Assembly (NCBI RefSeq): GCF_963678635.1 | Contig: NC_087068.1 | Coordinates: forward strand, 24,779,311 to 24,843,310 | Direction of reading: 5' to 3' | DNA: 64,000 nt | Source of the DNA: Symsagittifera roscoffensis | Taxonomy: Eukaryota > Xenacoelomorpha > Acoela > Convolutidae | Shown: piece by piece, positions 1 to 11,442 of the stretch | How the letters are laid out: the number at the start of each line of letters is the position of its first letter | Numbering within the stretch: position 1 is the first letter of the stretch | Position numbers and translations under genes: made by a program | The notes under the pieces: model-generated | The model's database searches: none | Seen by the model: the letters and a program-made list of their open reading frames with translations, nothing else | What the model was told of the DNA's origin: nothing

Positions 1-1313
1 CAGTATAATTTTTTGCTCGAACCTTAAACTGAATACTGAATCCTGTAATGTTAAATTCTGAATTCTCCATTGTACATTTTGGACTCTACTTGGTTTTCAT
101 TTCAATACATAACTGTGTAAAACCGCGGGTCAAACTTCAATGTTGAATTTGTGAGAATAGAATAGGTGAGGGTAGTAAAAAGGTCGTTGACGGTGTCTTA
201 TTGAAATTGATGGACTTCTTATGTCCCAACAAGAGTTAAGTGCTAGCCTGCTCCAGAAAGACAATTTTGAAAACTATCTGTTTGGAGTAAGTTGATACTT
301 GTTTGTGATTGTTATATAACATAAACAGTTGCATAACAAGCCTGTAATATATGACATAATGGCAACTTCAAGGCGGTGCAAAGCAAAATAATATCTGAAG
401 ATTTTTTGTGGTTGAGAAACAAATTATTCTAGATTTTTTCGAACTTATTTTCCATTAGAAAACAGCTAAACAGATGATATAAGGCGTTTGTAGAAAAAAT
501 TGAAGATGGTTTAATTGTATTTAAAATGGCTGCCAATTCTGACAGATTTTTCCTTAGATGGTTTTTGTTACTATTAAAAAAACGAACTATAAATTAACCG
601 ATTTCTAACCAGAAGGGGTTGTAAACTATTGTGTACTGTGTGATTGTAGGGGTGCTTTGTCAGTCAAATCGTGCAAGTATGTGTACACTATCATCCAATC
701 ATATCTCATCCATCTCTCTTGCTTCTCGGGAGGGGGCTGGGGTTGAAAGAAGCGAGAGAGATACGGTCAGATGAGCTTAAATCCCCTTTAGCTGAGCTAT
801 CTTAACTCCGTCATGTGAACTGACTGGCCTAACATATCACTTAATTCAGGGCCACCAACCAATTTAGGATAATGGTGGAATGAATCATAATGTAGCGATG
901 CTAACTGGGTGTGGCATGATGGTATCATATTCCACAAAGCCGAGTTGCACAAATATCATTGTTTTTTAGTGGTGGTTATTCATACAAACTACACATCATT
1001 TTAACCTCGGAAACACGATAGATGATGGAGATAACAGTAAAATGTCACCTAGGTCTTTAATTGGTTGGTTGGTCACCCTGTTGAATCACTTACCACAATC
1101 ATTCCAATCACAACCTCAATCAGCCAATCATCTTAGTCTTAAAATCCGAAGTCTACCAAAAAATCAAAAACTTGATTCCAGTTTTGAACACATCAAATAT
1201 GCACTCCTGAAGATTCAATTGGAAGCGTTTTTTGTACTGTTATGTTTGCAATTACACATTAATTGGTATAATTGAATGAACAATGGTTAATAAGTATATG
1301 TTGCCGATTGCAG
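1..1313. other. non-coding, probably intron or upstream part of the CELF gene
   Basis: I see no recognisable exon here. A 77-codon frame at 1042-1275 has no family resemblance and is rich in CCAATCA-like words. The sequence before 1314 ends in a plausible 3' splice site (pyrimidine-containing tract, then GCAG), so this is most simply intron of the gene that follows. Confidence 0.5.
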
Positions 1314-4300
1314 CTGCTGCAAACTCGGCTTTCGTAAGTTGTGATTTGAACTCAGCAGCTGCCGCTGCCACAACTTCAATGCTCGGGATTCAAGGTCAAA
1401 TGAGTTTGCCTTTTCAACATCCGTTTCACGCATCAGCCAATCAGATGTCGCTATGTGCATCAACCAATCAAATGCCGTTAGTTCCTTACGGCGATAGTTC
1501 TGTAATGGGACACCGTGAAAACAATTTAGTGTGCTACGCTACAGCCTCGGCAACATCGGCAGCTATGTATCCCGGCGGCACGTTCTTTCCGACTGCATCT
1601 CAGCTCGTACCTTTCGAAAAGCAATTGCAATTACAAACTCAACATCAAAATCATTATGCAAATTTAAACCCAGTTATCAATGAAGAAGTAGGAGCTGCTA
1701 TGACAATGGAGGATGCAAATAATGTCTTAAGTGAAGACTCTATGGGAAATTTGGTCTACCATGAAACGGGTTCTGGAAATATTTGTGAACAAGAGGGATA
1801 CACCCCTCGAAACGGGTCCGAATCACCCAATAGCACATCTGGGGCAGTTATTCTCAGTGTACCCCAAATAATCAAGAAAGGTCAGGGACCGTCACGAAAT
1901 CATAGATGTACAAATATTTAGACCTCCGTTCAAATTGATCTTGTCATGCTTGAGGTCAAGGGTCAATGATTGAATTGCTAAAGGCACGTTGCAATGTTTA
2001 AAAAACGCGTCGCAATAATGCGAAGTAAAATTCGAAATGCTTTGAAGTAGCGTTGAAACAGCTTCTCGTGCGATTAACTGGCAAAAATGCCGAACTCTTC
2101 AAATTTCGGAACACAAATTCTATTTAGCGAAATTTTGTAGTGAAAGTCGAATGTCGTTGGTTGCGGGCATTAGATATCGTCTCTTAACTCTTTCTTTCTA
2201 TTCTGGAACAAAGTTGGGTTCTTTTTAGCTAACCATAGTTTAGTGACTCTATTCAACTAACAAACATTGAATCATCGCCATCTTATATTACCCTTGCGAT
2301 CAGCTAGGGTATTGCAATCGGCTACTAGACTTTTTTCCTTGTAAATAACTTTGTTTGCAGATTAGACAAAATTAGAAAAGGGAAAATTAAGTTCAGTTTA
2401 TATGAATTCACATTTATTTGCGACAAACTTGGTCTGGAGGTAACGAATACGCCTGGGACAGCAAAATTCCTGGGGGCAAATCTGACGGGACCTGTTTTTG
2501 CAAACGTGAAACTTTCAGTTAAAAACAATGTCGGCTTATTGTTTGTCTGCTTATGTTTTGTCGACTTAGTTGCCACATCTTGGATTTTTTTTTTGCTGTG
2601 CGCTGTTTACATTATAGTTGCTTTTACTGTTTTGATTTTCTTCGGCTGTTTGTAATTTTACTAACCATGAAAACTTGATTCTGCTCAAATGACTTCGGTT
2701 TACGTTTTATCGACTTAGTGACCCTATTATAATTCGATTCAAGAAAAACATAATTTTAAAGCTCCCTTCGGGTGGCTCAAAACTTTCAGATGTAAATTGA
2801 TTTAATTTGTCGGCTTAATAGTTTTGTCTCAGTTTTTGCCGGCTTACTGACCGTTCTTTTTTTGTATTTTTTTGGAAAATTTTTTCAGTACCCCCCCCCC
2901 CCCCCCCCCCCCTCTAATTTTCAAGAGGGTAAGTACATGGTTTTCTGGTTTTCATACACGCCTAAGTTTTATATGAGAAAATTTATATGAGAAAATTGCA
3001 TTAAATTTTAGTTTGTCTAATACAAGGTTTATGATTTGTTTATTTTATCTAAAAGTGCGTGGAGTTAGTTTTAGTTTATCGGTTTTTTATGAATTGAGTA
3101 GTTTCTTTTGGAATCGATTTAATTTGATGGCATAGCGTTTTTTTTCGTATGTCGAAATTTTTTTGAAAAAAAATTCATAAATTTTCAACATTTTTTTGCA
3201 ATTTTGATTTAACTGTCTACAAAAGTATATAGCAAGTATCGCATGAGATTCAGTTTGTGGTTCTTTATGGCTATAATTTTGGAAAAAAAAAAGAATTTTC
3301 ATGTTCAAATTGTTTCCTTTACGAGTGTTTTGATCTTTTTTTTATTGTGAGCCAGCTCTCTTAACTATGCGTATCAAGTTCATATTAGATCAGTCTGATG
3401 TAATTGAGTTATGTTTTGCTTTAAGTTTTGAGCGCTTTTTATCAGTTCTTTTTTGTGGAAATGGTTTGAAACTTCCGCGTTTATTAATTTTTTTTATAAT
3501 AGCAAATATTCACTGTTGATGTTTATAGCCAATCGTTTGTCTAGAACGTGCTGCTTGCTAGGTTGCAAGATTTAAGGCGAAGTTTGTGCGAGCACTTTGG
3601 AACTTTTGGATACCGATTTTTTGGCCAACTTTTTATCTGAGCGTTTTGATGTATTGGTTATGAGAAAGATATGAGCTTGTGTAGCACGAATCTATCTGAT
3701 GTTTTAGATAATTGATTTTTATAGCAATTGCGTTAAATTTTTTATTGATTTTTTTAGCCTACAATTTTTCCAGCAGAATTATTCAAGTTTTTCCGTTTTG
3801 GTTTGCGACACATTATCTTTTGGCTTTAGGTATTTTTTTAAATATCGCAAGTGGTGCGAAGCTCAGCTTCGCCTCTGTGTTTGTTTTGAACTCATAATTT
3901 TCATGTTTGAAATGTAAGAGCAATGTTATCACAGAAATACAGCAGAAAGACTGGTTGAAAATACGCAAATATTCTGAGCCTTTTGCAATAACGAACAAAA
4001 CAGTTTTTGATCTTCCAATTGTTTTTTAAAAATTATAATTTAAAAGTAAGCGAAGTTTATAATTAAAAACATTCATGACAATAAACTGCTTCCAAGTGAC
4101 GCCTATGCTACTGCTGCTGCCTTATGCCTAGTCTTTGCTTCTGTGCCTTGTACTGTATTGTACCATCTGTTCTTTTCGTAGCCTACTGATACAACTACTA
4201 TACTGAAACTGCCACACCTACCAATATTACCTCTTTTCGCTAGTAGATGCAATTTAGTTCGTACCTCTCTCTGCTTATCAATGAGGGGGGTTGCTCTCTC

Positions 4301-5465
4301 GAATGAAATCAGTTCTGAATTAATTTGTATTAATACTTCGGTTCTTGTTAACTAGTATATGCTCCCCTATAGTACCTTGTAGCGAATTGGCCCCCCCTAT
4401 AAAGGAAGAATTAACAGTTTAGCATACATGAGTTTTGTACCTTGTACGAATGGGCCTTCTTTTGCACAAGGGGACCATATAGTTAGCAGGACCCAATACT
4501 TTGAATCAGCACAATTGTTCAGATATTCAGTAGAAAACGAAAAATTTTCATCTTTTTTTTCGAAAAAAAAAATTTTCTCAACGTTTTTGAAACTCATGAG
4601 CGATCGTTTCTGACCTCATAATATAATTCAGGAGAGGTTTCATTTGAGATGTCATCACCTTGCCTCTCCAGCTGATTACTAACTAGTTTAAAATTGGTTT
4701 ATAAATGACAGTAATATGAATTGTGTGGTGGTGGTTTCAGGGCCGGAAGGATGCAACCTTTTTATCTATCACCTGCCCCAGGAGTGTACAGATGCGGACC
4801 TGACGCAGATGTTTATCCCCTACGGACAGGTCATCAGTGCTAAAGTATTCATCGACAGAGCCACCAACCAGTCCAAGTGCTTCGGTCAGTACTCATGCTA
4901 ATCGTGTAAAAAGACTGATATGAATTATATTATTACTATAATGTATGGAACTATGATACCAGTTTTTTCTTAGTAATAATATAACTATAACTTAGTAATA
5001 ATATAAATGATACCAGTTTTTTCAGGGCCGAATAGAGCTTTCCGAGCTCTGTCGAAACTCTGGAATGACCATAATTTAGAACTGATTAACCAGGGCTGAT
5101 TTTAGGACTGATTAACCAAAAATAGTTGATCATACATTTTGATTGTAAGATTGAAGCCCGAAATCCCCCACCCCTCGGCGAGCTAATACTGATATAATAT
5201 ATATTTATAATTTAAAATTAAATTTAAATTTTTTTACTTTTCTCCTCGAGAACTATGAAGATCAATCGGTAGTTGTTCATATTGTTAGACTATTTGGTCA
5301 CCTTTGGCAATTTTTTATTCCAATTTTTGTGTTTCAGGGTTTGTGAGCTATGACAACCCCCAAAGTGCAGAGGCTGCCATCCACTCCATGCACGGATTCC
5401 AAATTGGCAACAAGCGACTCAAAGTTCAACATAAGAGGCCAAAAGATCAGAGTAAGCCTTACTAG
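1314..5465 (+). CDS. CELF/Bruno-like RNA-binding protein, 3' portion (three exons)
   Basis: CELF proteins bind GU-rich RNA through three RRMs and control alternative splicing, mRNA decay and translation. Seen here: exon 1314-1880 encodes an Ala/Gln/Met-rich segment of about 190 residues, matching the long low-complexity linker between RRM2 and RRM3. Exon 4741-4884 encodes the start of RRM3, with [15 protein letters not shown] (RNP2 is LFIYHL) and [19 protein letters not shown]. Exon 5338-5465 completes it with [15 protein letters not shown] (RNP1 GFVSY), [12 protein letters not shown] and the family's C-terminal KPY before TAG. Splice phases agree: the linker exon ends with one base (G, before GTCAGG), the next starts GG, and the same G|GG join occurs between 4884 (before GTCAGT) and 5338, each giving a conserved Gly. 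RRM1 and RRM2 must lie upstream of the window. The linker exon assignment rests on phase and composition; the RRM3 exons are certain. Which CELF paralogue this is cannot be told. Confidence 0.93.
2287..3880 (+). repeat. hairpin-ended interspersed element, copy 1, in the CELF intron
   Basis: The left end (TTACCCTTGCGATCAGCTAG) can fold with one mismatch. The right end contains GCGAAGCTCAGCTTCGC, a near-perfect inverted repeat, followed by CTCTGTG. The same two ends recur at 13351-14226 and the right end alone at about 11408-11442. The body is T-rich with no convincing ORF and holds a 22-C run. Near 2430-2510 a stretch resembles a tRNA-type internal promoter region. I infer a non-autonomous transposon or retroposon. 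The bodies of the two long copies align poorly, so the outer boundary is approximate. Confidence 0.55.
2891..2912. repeat. 22-base poly-C tract
   Basis: Twenty-two consecutive C residues inside the intronic element. The length may be unreliable in assembly. Shorter C runs occur at the ends of the R2 elements. Confidence 0.9.
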
Positions 5466-5641
5466 CCAATCGGACTCCGGCCAACCCACAAAGCACCCTA
5501 ACCAATCACAAAGCTGTAAAAGGACCCAGTTCAAACAGCCAATCAGAGCAGCCCATTTTCCAAATGCTTTCCAAATATGGTCACTCAGTACACAAAACAA
5601 TAGGCGCCGATTGGTCAGAAAAGGTTCACAACTGCAGTTGC

Positions 5642-5647
5642 AATAAA
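5642..5647 (+). promoter_or_regulatory. candidate poly(A) signal of the CELF gene
   Basis: AATAAA lies about 180 bases after the CELF stop codon. The 3' UTR between them (5466-5640) contains several CCAATCA words and no further coding sequence. Confidence 0.55.
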
Positions 5648-6984
5648 CTGAAACCTCCTTAAAACTTCTCTTTTTAGTTTAAATTTACAATATGTTTTGG
5701 TTTAAGTCATCTAATAATTTGATTATTACGAAAACGAATCTATCATATAATCAACAGGTGGTTCGATTTGATTAATCTTGCTTGAATGATCATTTTATTT
5801 TTATAATACAATTAATTACATTTCCTAATACAGAACAATGCCAAATATTCTTTCAGCTCATAATCCTTGCAGTTCGCTTATATAGCACTTATTTTCTATT
5901 ATCTTGCTTATTTTTCTATCATTCATTTGATTTTGTTTGCTTTGATTTTGGTTGATTTCTTCATTTGGTTTCAAGCTTGTTTTATAATTTATAATTATAA
6001 CCACCCATCTAACTTAACTTACTGAATTAACGATGAACGCTCAATAAGCCACGCATTTAAATTTGAGAAATGTTCAGTTAAAATGCCATATGCTTTTAGC
6101 CCCCCTCCCATCCATGAAAGTTAGAAACTTAAAAAATAGCGTAGATTTATATCCAAAAAATGATAGTGCTTATATTTATTGAACTAATAGCACCACTCTT
6201 TTGCTCTCTACTCTTCATCTCATTAAATAGAATTTGTTTATTCCAAGAAACACTCAATTCAAAGAGATTATTCAAGCTTTCCATTGTGTAATGATTTTTG
6301 GATGGGTTTTCGCCAACATTCTTCAACAATCCATTCCTTATCTAAAACACTTTTTAGCTGCTACTTTGTAATCAAAAACTTTCAGTTTTTAATTTTTCAT
6401 GATACGAAATTTTGCTGTTTATGAACTTTGATTTTCATAAAAAAAACTGAAAGTTTGGGCTTTTTATGACTTGCCATAATTGGGCTTATTTTGATTGCAG
6501 TACAATTCATCGAACTGCTGTCTAACTTGATGCAGTGAATTAAATGACTGAAGCTCTTAAGTTAAATTTACAAATCCAAGTTTGTAGGGAATATTTTGCA
6601 TTAAACTTTAAGTTGGATTCTTCTAGTCTATCAAACATTAAACATTATAATCATAACTAACTTCTGACAAGACTGAATGAAAAGGGCTGTTTAGTTTACT
6701 TTCTCTCACTTTCGTTTAATTTTTCATTATATTGCGATATAACTTTTGACGCGTGCGATAATAGTAATGTTCGACCATGTTTTGAAGATGTCAAAATATC
6801 TACTGAGAATGTCAAGCAATTAATGAACATCTATTATGGTTTCTTTGATTCATTCTAAATTTCAATCATTTTTGCAGCCTTAATTCAAAATTTATTATTC
6901 CAAATTTAATCTTTTTGTAACTTATTCCGAAGTACACTTATTTTAATCATAATTCGTCATATGTCCAAAGTCCTTTTGACGCGA
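5648..6984. other. intergenic, no gene seen
   Basis: AT-rich sequence. Short open frames on both strands show no family resemblance. Homopolymer-rich and apparently non-coding. Confidence 0.5.
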
Positions 6985-7187
6985 AGGTCTTTTTTAAAAT
7001 GGCCCCGGCCCTACTCTATGCAGGACCAAGCAAGGGGGAGGGGTGTCATCCATTTCGCTGCAGCCGGTCCCAATTTGAGGAGGGGGATGACAGTGGGATT
7101 CCAACTCACGACCCTCGTGATGAGAGACGCTTGCCTTACCCCAGTCGGCCACGGCTGCTCAACGGGAAGGTCTCGCGGGACTTGTAA
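6985..7187 (-). mobile_element. tRNA-derived SINE-like copy
   Basis: On the minus strand, GTGGCCGACTGGGGTAAGGC resembles a Pol III box A. About 30-40 bases further on, GAGTTGGAATCCC resembles box B (one change from GTTCGAATCCC). A GC-richer body follows to about 6985. It stands out from its AT-rich surroundings. The plus-strand open frames across it (6961-7263 and 6999-7187) are incidental. No intact cloverleaf is visible, so it is not a tRNA gene. Confidence 0.65.
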
Positions 7188-8019
7188 TTGTGTTAGAGCT
7201 TGGTCTCTAAATTATAAAAGTTTTCAATATTTGTATCAAAAAATTGTGTTGGTATCGCCATGAACCCTCTGAAATGATGGGAACAGAACTTAGTATACTG
7301 GCTTGCTTACTTCCACATTTTTTGGTGTGTCATTAAGGATTTTGTGGTCAAAATCGGATACGTAATGTTACATTTTGTGGTGAATAAATCACATGTCGAT
7401 ATAGTATCAGTAGAAAATATGGCACCGCGATAACTCACTACAAAGACAACTCGTACGAAAGAAATTTCGCAAAATTTATATAGGATTCAACAATTTCCAT
7501 TTGGCGTTTTTTGAGCCAGGCAAATTCCGAGTTCAGTGTTTTTTCTGTTCTGCCAAAAACGCTAACTAAACATGCTGGTAGACATCTATTTATATCACTA
7601 TTCGCCAAACTTTGACAAAAAATTTTTTGATTGAAATAACTTTCTCCATAAAAATCCTAATTAGTCTGCAAAAATCAACACGAGTTCAAAGTTTACAAAA
7701 TACTCTATATTATTTTAAAAAGATACTTTCACTCTCGCGGTAGCAGTATAATATCATATGTACTTTGACGTTTGATTAGTAAAAAAGTAACACAACTGAT
7801 GCTTTTCAATTCAACAAGTGAACCACAAAAAGCTATTAGCTCAATGTATCTCGCAATCTATTATAAATACAAATGCGAGTTTCACAATCTCGCCATGTTT
7901 AAGATTTTTGAATGTATTACTTTTGTATTTTTTTCATATTTAAGTTATAATGCAATAGTTTTTTTTCCATTTCTCAAATTGAAATCAACGTTTTTGTGTC
8001 AGTTCTGAAATTACCAACC

Positions 8020-9030
8020 TAAAAGTGGGATGCTGTCAGTGTTAGCCAAGGGGTTGAAAATTAGTTCAAAAATGAACTTCTAATTTTTTTTTAGTTTTCG
8101 AAGTTTAAAGGTTCTTGTGACTTTTTCGAAAAATTTCTGAAAACTTAGATTCAAAACATTCTGAATAAATTGAAAATTTCAACCCTGCAGGTGAGTGCTG
8201 TCAAAGTACTCTTAAACCTAGCAAGTTTTGCCTTAAGAATTGACTGCTCAAGTTTTTTTTATTTTCTGAGATATGACAATTATCATTTTTCACAAATTCA
8301 AATGACTTAGATATAAACACTTAACAAAATTTGAAATTCTTAACTCTATAGTGTGAGGTTCTGTCAAGCTACCTTCATTTTTTGCAAATCTTGCATCCAA
8401 ATGTGACTGCTCAAAACCTTTTAGTTTCCGAATTAAGCTTTTTTTTCTGAGTTAAAAAAAGTTTTTTATGAAACTATATGAATACTTGACAAAAATTTGA
8501 AATTCTCAGTTCTGAAATCGCGTATTGTCAAGGTTCTCTCATGAATTCCGAATTGTGCATCAAATTGTAACTGCACAAACCCTTTTAGTTTCCGAGAAAC
8601 GACGTTCTTAAGGTTTTTTCAAAAATATTTCAAATATCTTAGATTCTCAACTCTAAAATTGAAATTCTTGAATCTATAGTGTGAAGGGCTGTCAGGATAC
8701 CCTCAGTCATTGCAAATCTCGCTTACAAATGTGACTGCTCAATTTTTTTTAATGTTCCGAGATTTGAAATTGTCATGATTCTTTCAGAAAATTTCAGAAG
8801 TTAGATTTAAAAAATCGACTTGTTTTGTAGTTGCCAACACTGTAGTCAGGTGCTTTGGAGGTACTGAGTGACTGGTCAAATATTTTTGGTTTCCTTGATA
8901 TGACATTTTAAATAATTTTTTTGAAATTCCTAATCCTACAGTGGATTTTTCTTTGAGTTTTCTCAGAGGGAACTGATCATGCTTCAATAGTTGATTGCTC
9001 AAATAAACTTAGTTTCTGAGACATGCCGTT
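8020..9030 (+). repeat. degenerate ~163-bp tandem repeat
   Basis: The anchor GTGACTGCTCAA (with variants), followed by a T-run and GTTTCCGAGA-like sequence, recurs at about 8241, 8404, 8567, 8732, 8869 and 8992. The first three spacings are 163-165 bases and the last two 137 and 123. A second anchor, CTGTCAAGGTACCCTCA-like, keeps the same phase. A weaker unit precedes at about 8040 and a trace follows near 9300. It is non-coding and satellite-like. Confidence 0.7.
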
Positions 9031-9366
9031 TTTGATGCTTTTTCATAAGTTTTACAAAATACTCAACATTATGGCCCCGTACTCTCAAAGTACTCTAAAG
9101 ATGGTTTTACCGACTACAGTTCTTACTGCTTAGCGTCTTTTGTTTTATTAGTTATGACGTTTCTTTCTTCTTTTGAAAATTTTCAAAACTTAATTTTTTT
9201 CAATTAAACGATTTTCAAACTTTGAAATTGTCAACGCTTTGGTAGGGTGATGTCAGGTTACTACCAGAGGATGCATACGTGGCATCTCATTTTCATATAT
9301 TTGCTCAAAATTTTTTTTGACCTTATTATTAATTAAAGAAAAATAGAGTCTGATATTTTAAAATTA

Positions 9367-9413
9367 CAGACTGGTCTAAAACATATGGGTTTTTGAAAAG
9401 GCTGTCATTTTCG
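9367..9413 (+). repeat. left terminal inverted repeat of the mariner relic
   Basis: Pairs imperfectly with 10748-10794. Strongest match at AAAACMTATG and TTTTTGAAAARGCTGTCATT. Preceded by the TA target site. Confidence 0.85.
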
Positions 9414-9639
9414 TTTGAACGGACGCTTGAATCTCATTTTTGGCAGGAAGATAGATAAGATGTGGAATTTGGAGAACCCGTGAACAAAAAACAATTTGGG
9501 GACACACGAAAAATGTTTTGCGCCATTTTCTTGATTTTCAATCATGCTTCCTTGAATTGTTCAGGCCAGTTTCTTCAATCTCGTCCATGTTATCAAAGAA
9601 ATAAAATTCAGTGATGAGCAGCCCAATTTCATTATCCAC

Positions 9640-10669
9640 CAGTTGGCCAAAGGATTGTCAGCAATTGCTGTCAAGCGAAAAACTCTTGAAACATATGCCA
9701 TTTGGGGAAGGCAAAGAAGCATTTTCACTTTGACCGATTTTCAATGTGAATGGCGACGGTTGCAAGAGAGGTCCCAGGGACAGGATACAAACAGAGGTGC
9801 TCGATCAAAGATTCGAAAAGACAATTATCCGAGAATGGCGACACACTATGAAAACAACCTCAAATCAAGCATACGAGCGTCATCAAGGGCACTTGATATC
9901 CCCTCAACCAGTTTATGGCGGATTTTGAGGCGAGACTTAAAATTTGTTCCATTCAAAGTCAACAAACTGATAAAAGATTGTATAAAGAAGAAAGAAATTA
10001 CGAAATGTGAGAAGCATTTTGCTTGTGATTTTTATCTCAGGATCGAAACTTTCACTCGAGGTTTCTCTGGAGTGACGAAAAATGGTGGGTTTTGGACCCA
10101 GAGTCGAACAGACAAAACGATGAAATTTGGGCGCGTTTCAACTCTCGCGATCTCGAAGAAATCCAATATTAGGGCAAAAGCAAAAAGCAAAATCGATATT
10201 AGGGCAAAAGTAAAATGTGCTGGGCTGGCTTTCTTCAAGGCGAAATCATGGGCCCTTTCTGGTTCAGAGATGAGAATGGAAGACCAATAACGGTCAACCA
10301 AAATGTGTATCTCAATGTGCTCAGGAACCAAGTAACCCCCCCTTGTGGAACACCGGCGAGATATTAGGAGACTTTAGCTCCAACAAGATGGCGCATCATG
10401 CCATACAACCCCTCCAGTTTTACAGTTTCTACAGACAGTTTTTAGTGACCGCATTATCAGTCGCCATTCCCAAATTGGTTCTGTGGTTATGGTGTGCTGC
10501 AATTCATCAACAAAACCCCAAGACCACTTCCAAACTAATCACAAGCGTTGAAAATTTCTATCGTGGGATCACACAGGATCAGACTTTAGCTGCTACAGCC
10601 TCAATTCACAAGCGAATGATCAAATGTCAAGAAAATGGCGGGAAACTTTTTCAACATCTCTTGAAATGA
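9640..10669 (+). pseudogene. mariner-like transposase, frameshifted
   Basis: Transposase of the DDE/D family, which cuts and pastes the element at its TIRs. Recognisable pieces lie in different frames: a helix-turn-helix-like segment (RASSRALDIPSTSLWRILRR, near 9870-9940), WSDEK with the first catalytic Asp at 10074-10076, RDENGRPITVNQNVYLNVL near 10272-10320, LQQDGASCHT with the second Asp at 10387-10389, and a C terminus KCQENGGKLFQHLLK before TGA at about 10667. The expected third Asp before the LWG-like stretch near 10480 is not readable. Several frameshifts separate the pieces, plus a short internal tandem duplication (AATCC/GGGCAAAAG words at 10165-10215), so no functional protein is made. 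Confidence 0.85.
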
Positions 10670-10747
10670 ATAATTTTTACTTTAAATAAAATTTCCACAT
10701 CTCTTCTATAACGTGTTAAATTTTCATCTGTCTATGCCAATTCAGTT

Positions 10748-10794
10748 AAAAATGACAGCTTTTTCAAAAGTTTCATAGGTTTTGGAACGCCCTG
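10748..10794 (-). repeat. right terminal inverted repeat of the mariner relic
   Basis: Reverse complement of the left end with several substitutions. Ends ...CCCTG, then the TA target copy at 10795-10796. Confidence 0.85.
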
Positions 10795-11229
10795 TAATTA
10801 CGATGGATTATGAATCACATTTATGAATTTGATAATTTTGCAAATGATTTTTTCAGTTTTTAGCATAAAAAGTGCAGTTGTTTGCTGTCGGCTATTTTAA
10901 AGTTTCACTTACGAAGATCTGAAACTCAAGGTTTACGGAGATTTGAGCATTCCAGTCAGAATCATTTAAACTGTTCGTGAAATCAAAAGCGTTCGGTTAC
11001 ATTCATTTCTTTGTTTCTATCTTCATTTTGTAAGTAAAAGCAGCTTTCATTTTTACTAATTTTGATAAAGCACCAGAGGTGCGTTACACGCTAATTGATT
11101 TGAAACGCATAATTCATACAAAATTTGATTTCATGCTTTCCAATTTACTACATGCAAAATTGTGTTCTTCTGTGTTTGGTGCTAATTTTGCTGCATTGAA
11201 TTGGCAGTTTATTAGCATATGTAGCTGCG

Positions 11230-11442
11230 TTGGCTAGTTTTTGGGGATTGTAAGCATCCGTGACTAAGTGGTTAATGCGTGAGACTCCAATTGGCTGGGT
11301 CGCAGATTCGAATCCGATGCGTAGCCTTGAGTTTTTGCTACTTCGAGGCTTAAGTTTACTTCTTCTTATTTGACTGGATAGAGCTGCTTTTTGGTTGTTT
11401 TTTTTGCAGGTGTTTGCGAAGCGCAGCTTCACCTCTGTGTAA
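11230..11442 (+). mobile_element. tRNA-like SINE fragment with the shared 3' hairpin tail
   Basis: GTGACTAAGTGGTTAATGCG (from about 11261) resembles box A, and GATTCGAATCC (near 11305) is a near-perfect box B. The flanking arms do not pair as a cloverleaf, so it is a tRNA-derived repeat rather than a gene. About 100 bases further on, GCGAAGCGCAGCTTC followed by ACCTCTGTG is the same tail that ends the hairpin-ended element near 3880, which suggests the two belong to one family. Confidence 0.55.

Larger units (their letters stand above)
9367..10794 (+). mobile_element. Tc1/mariner-superfamily transposon, full-length relic
   Basis: 1,428 bp bounded by imperfect terminal inverted repeats of about 47 bp. 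The left begins CAGACTGGTCTAAAACATAT. The right, read in reverse complement, begins CAGGGCGTTCCAAAACCTAT, and both run on into TTTTTGAAAA(G/A)GCTGTCATTTT. Each end abuts a TA dinucleotide (9365-9366 and 10795-10796), the expected mariner target duplication. Length fits the superfamily's usual 1.3-1.5 kb. It lies just beyond the ~163-bp tandem array. Confidence 0.9.

Noticed and set aside
1042-1275. 77-codon frame upstream of the CELF linker exon
   Set aside because: No family resemblance, low-complexity CCAATCA words, and it ends before the better supported exon with matching splice phase.
5334-5646. Open frames overlapping the last CELF exon on both strands
   Set aside because: They are in the wrong frame for RRM3; the RRM3 frame ends at TAG 5463-5465 with the family's KPY terminus.
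11261-11330. Possible tRNA gene
   Set aside because: Boxes A and B are good but the acceptor and T stems do not pair, and a repeat-family tail follows, so it is a tRNA-derived repeat.
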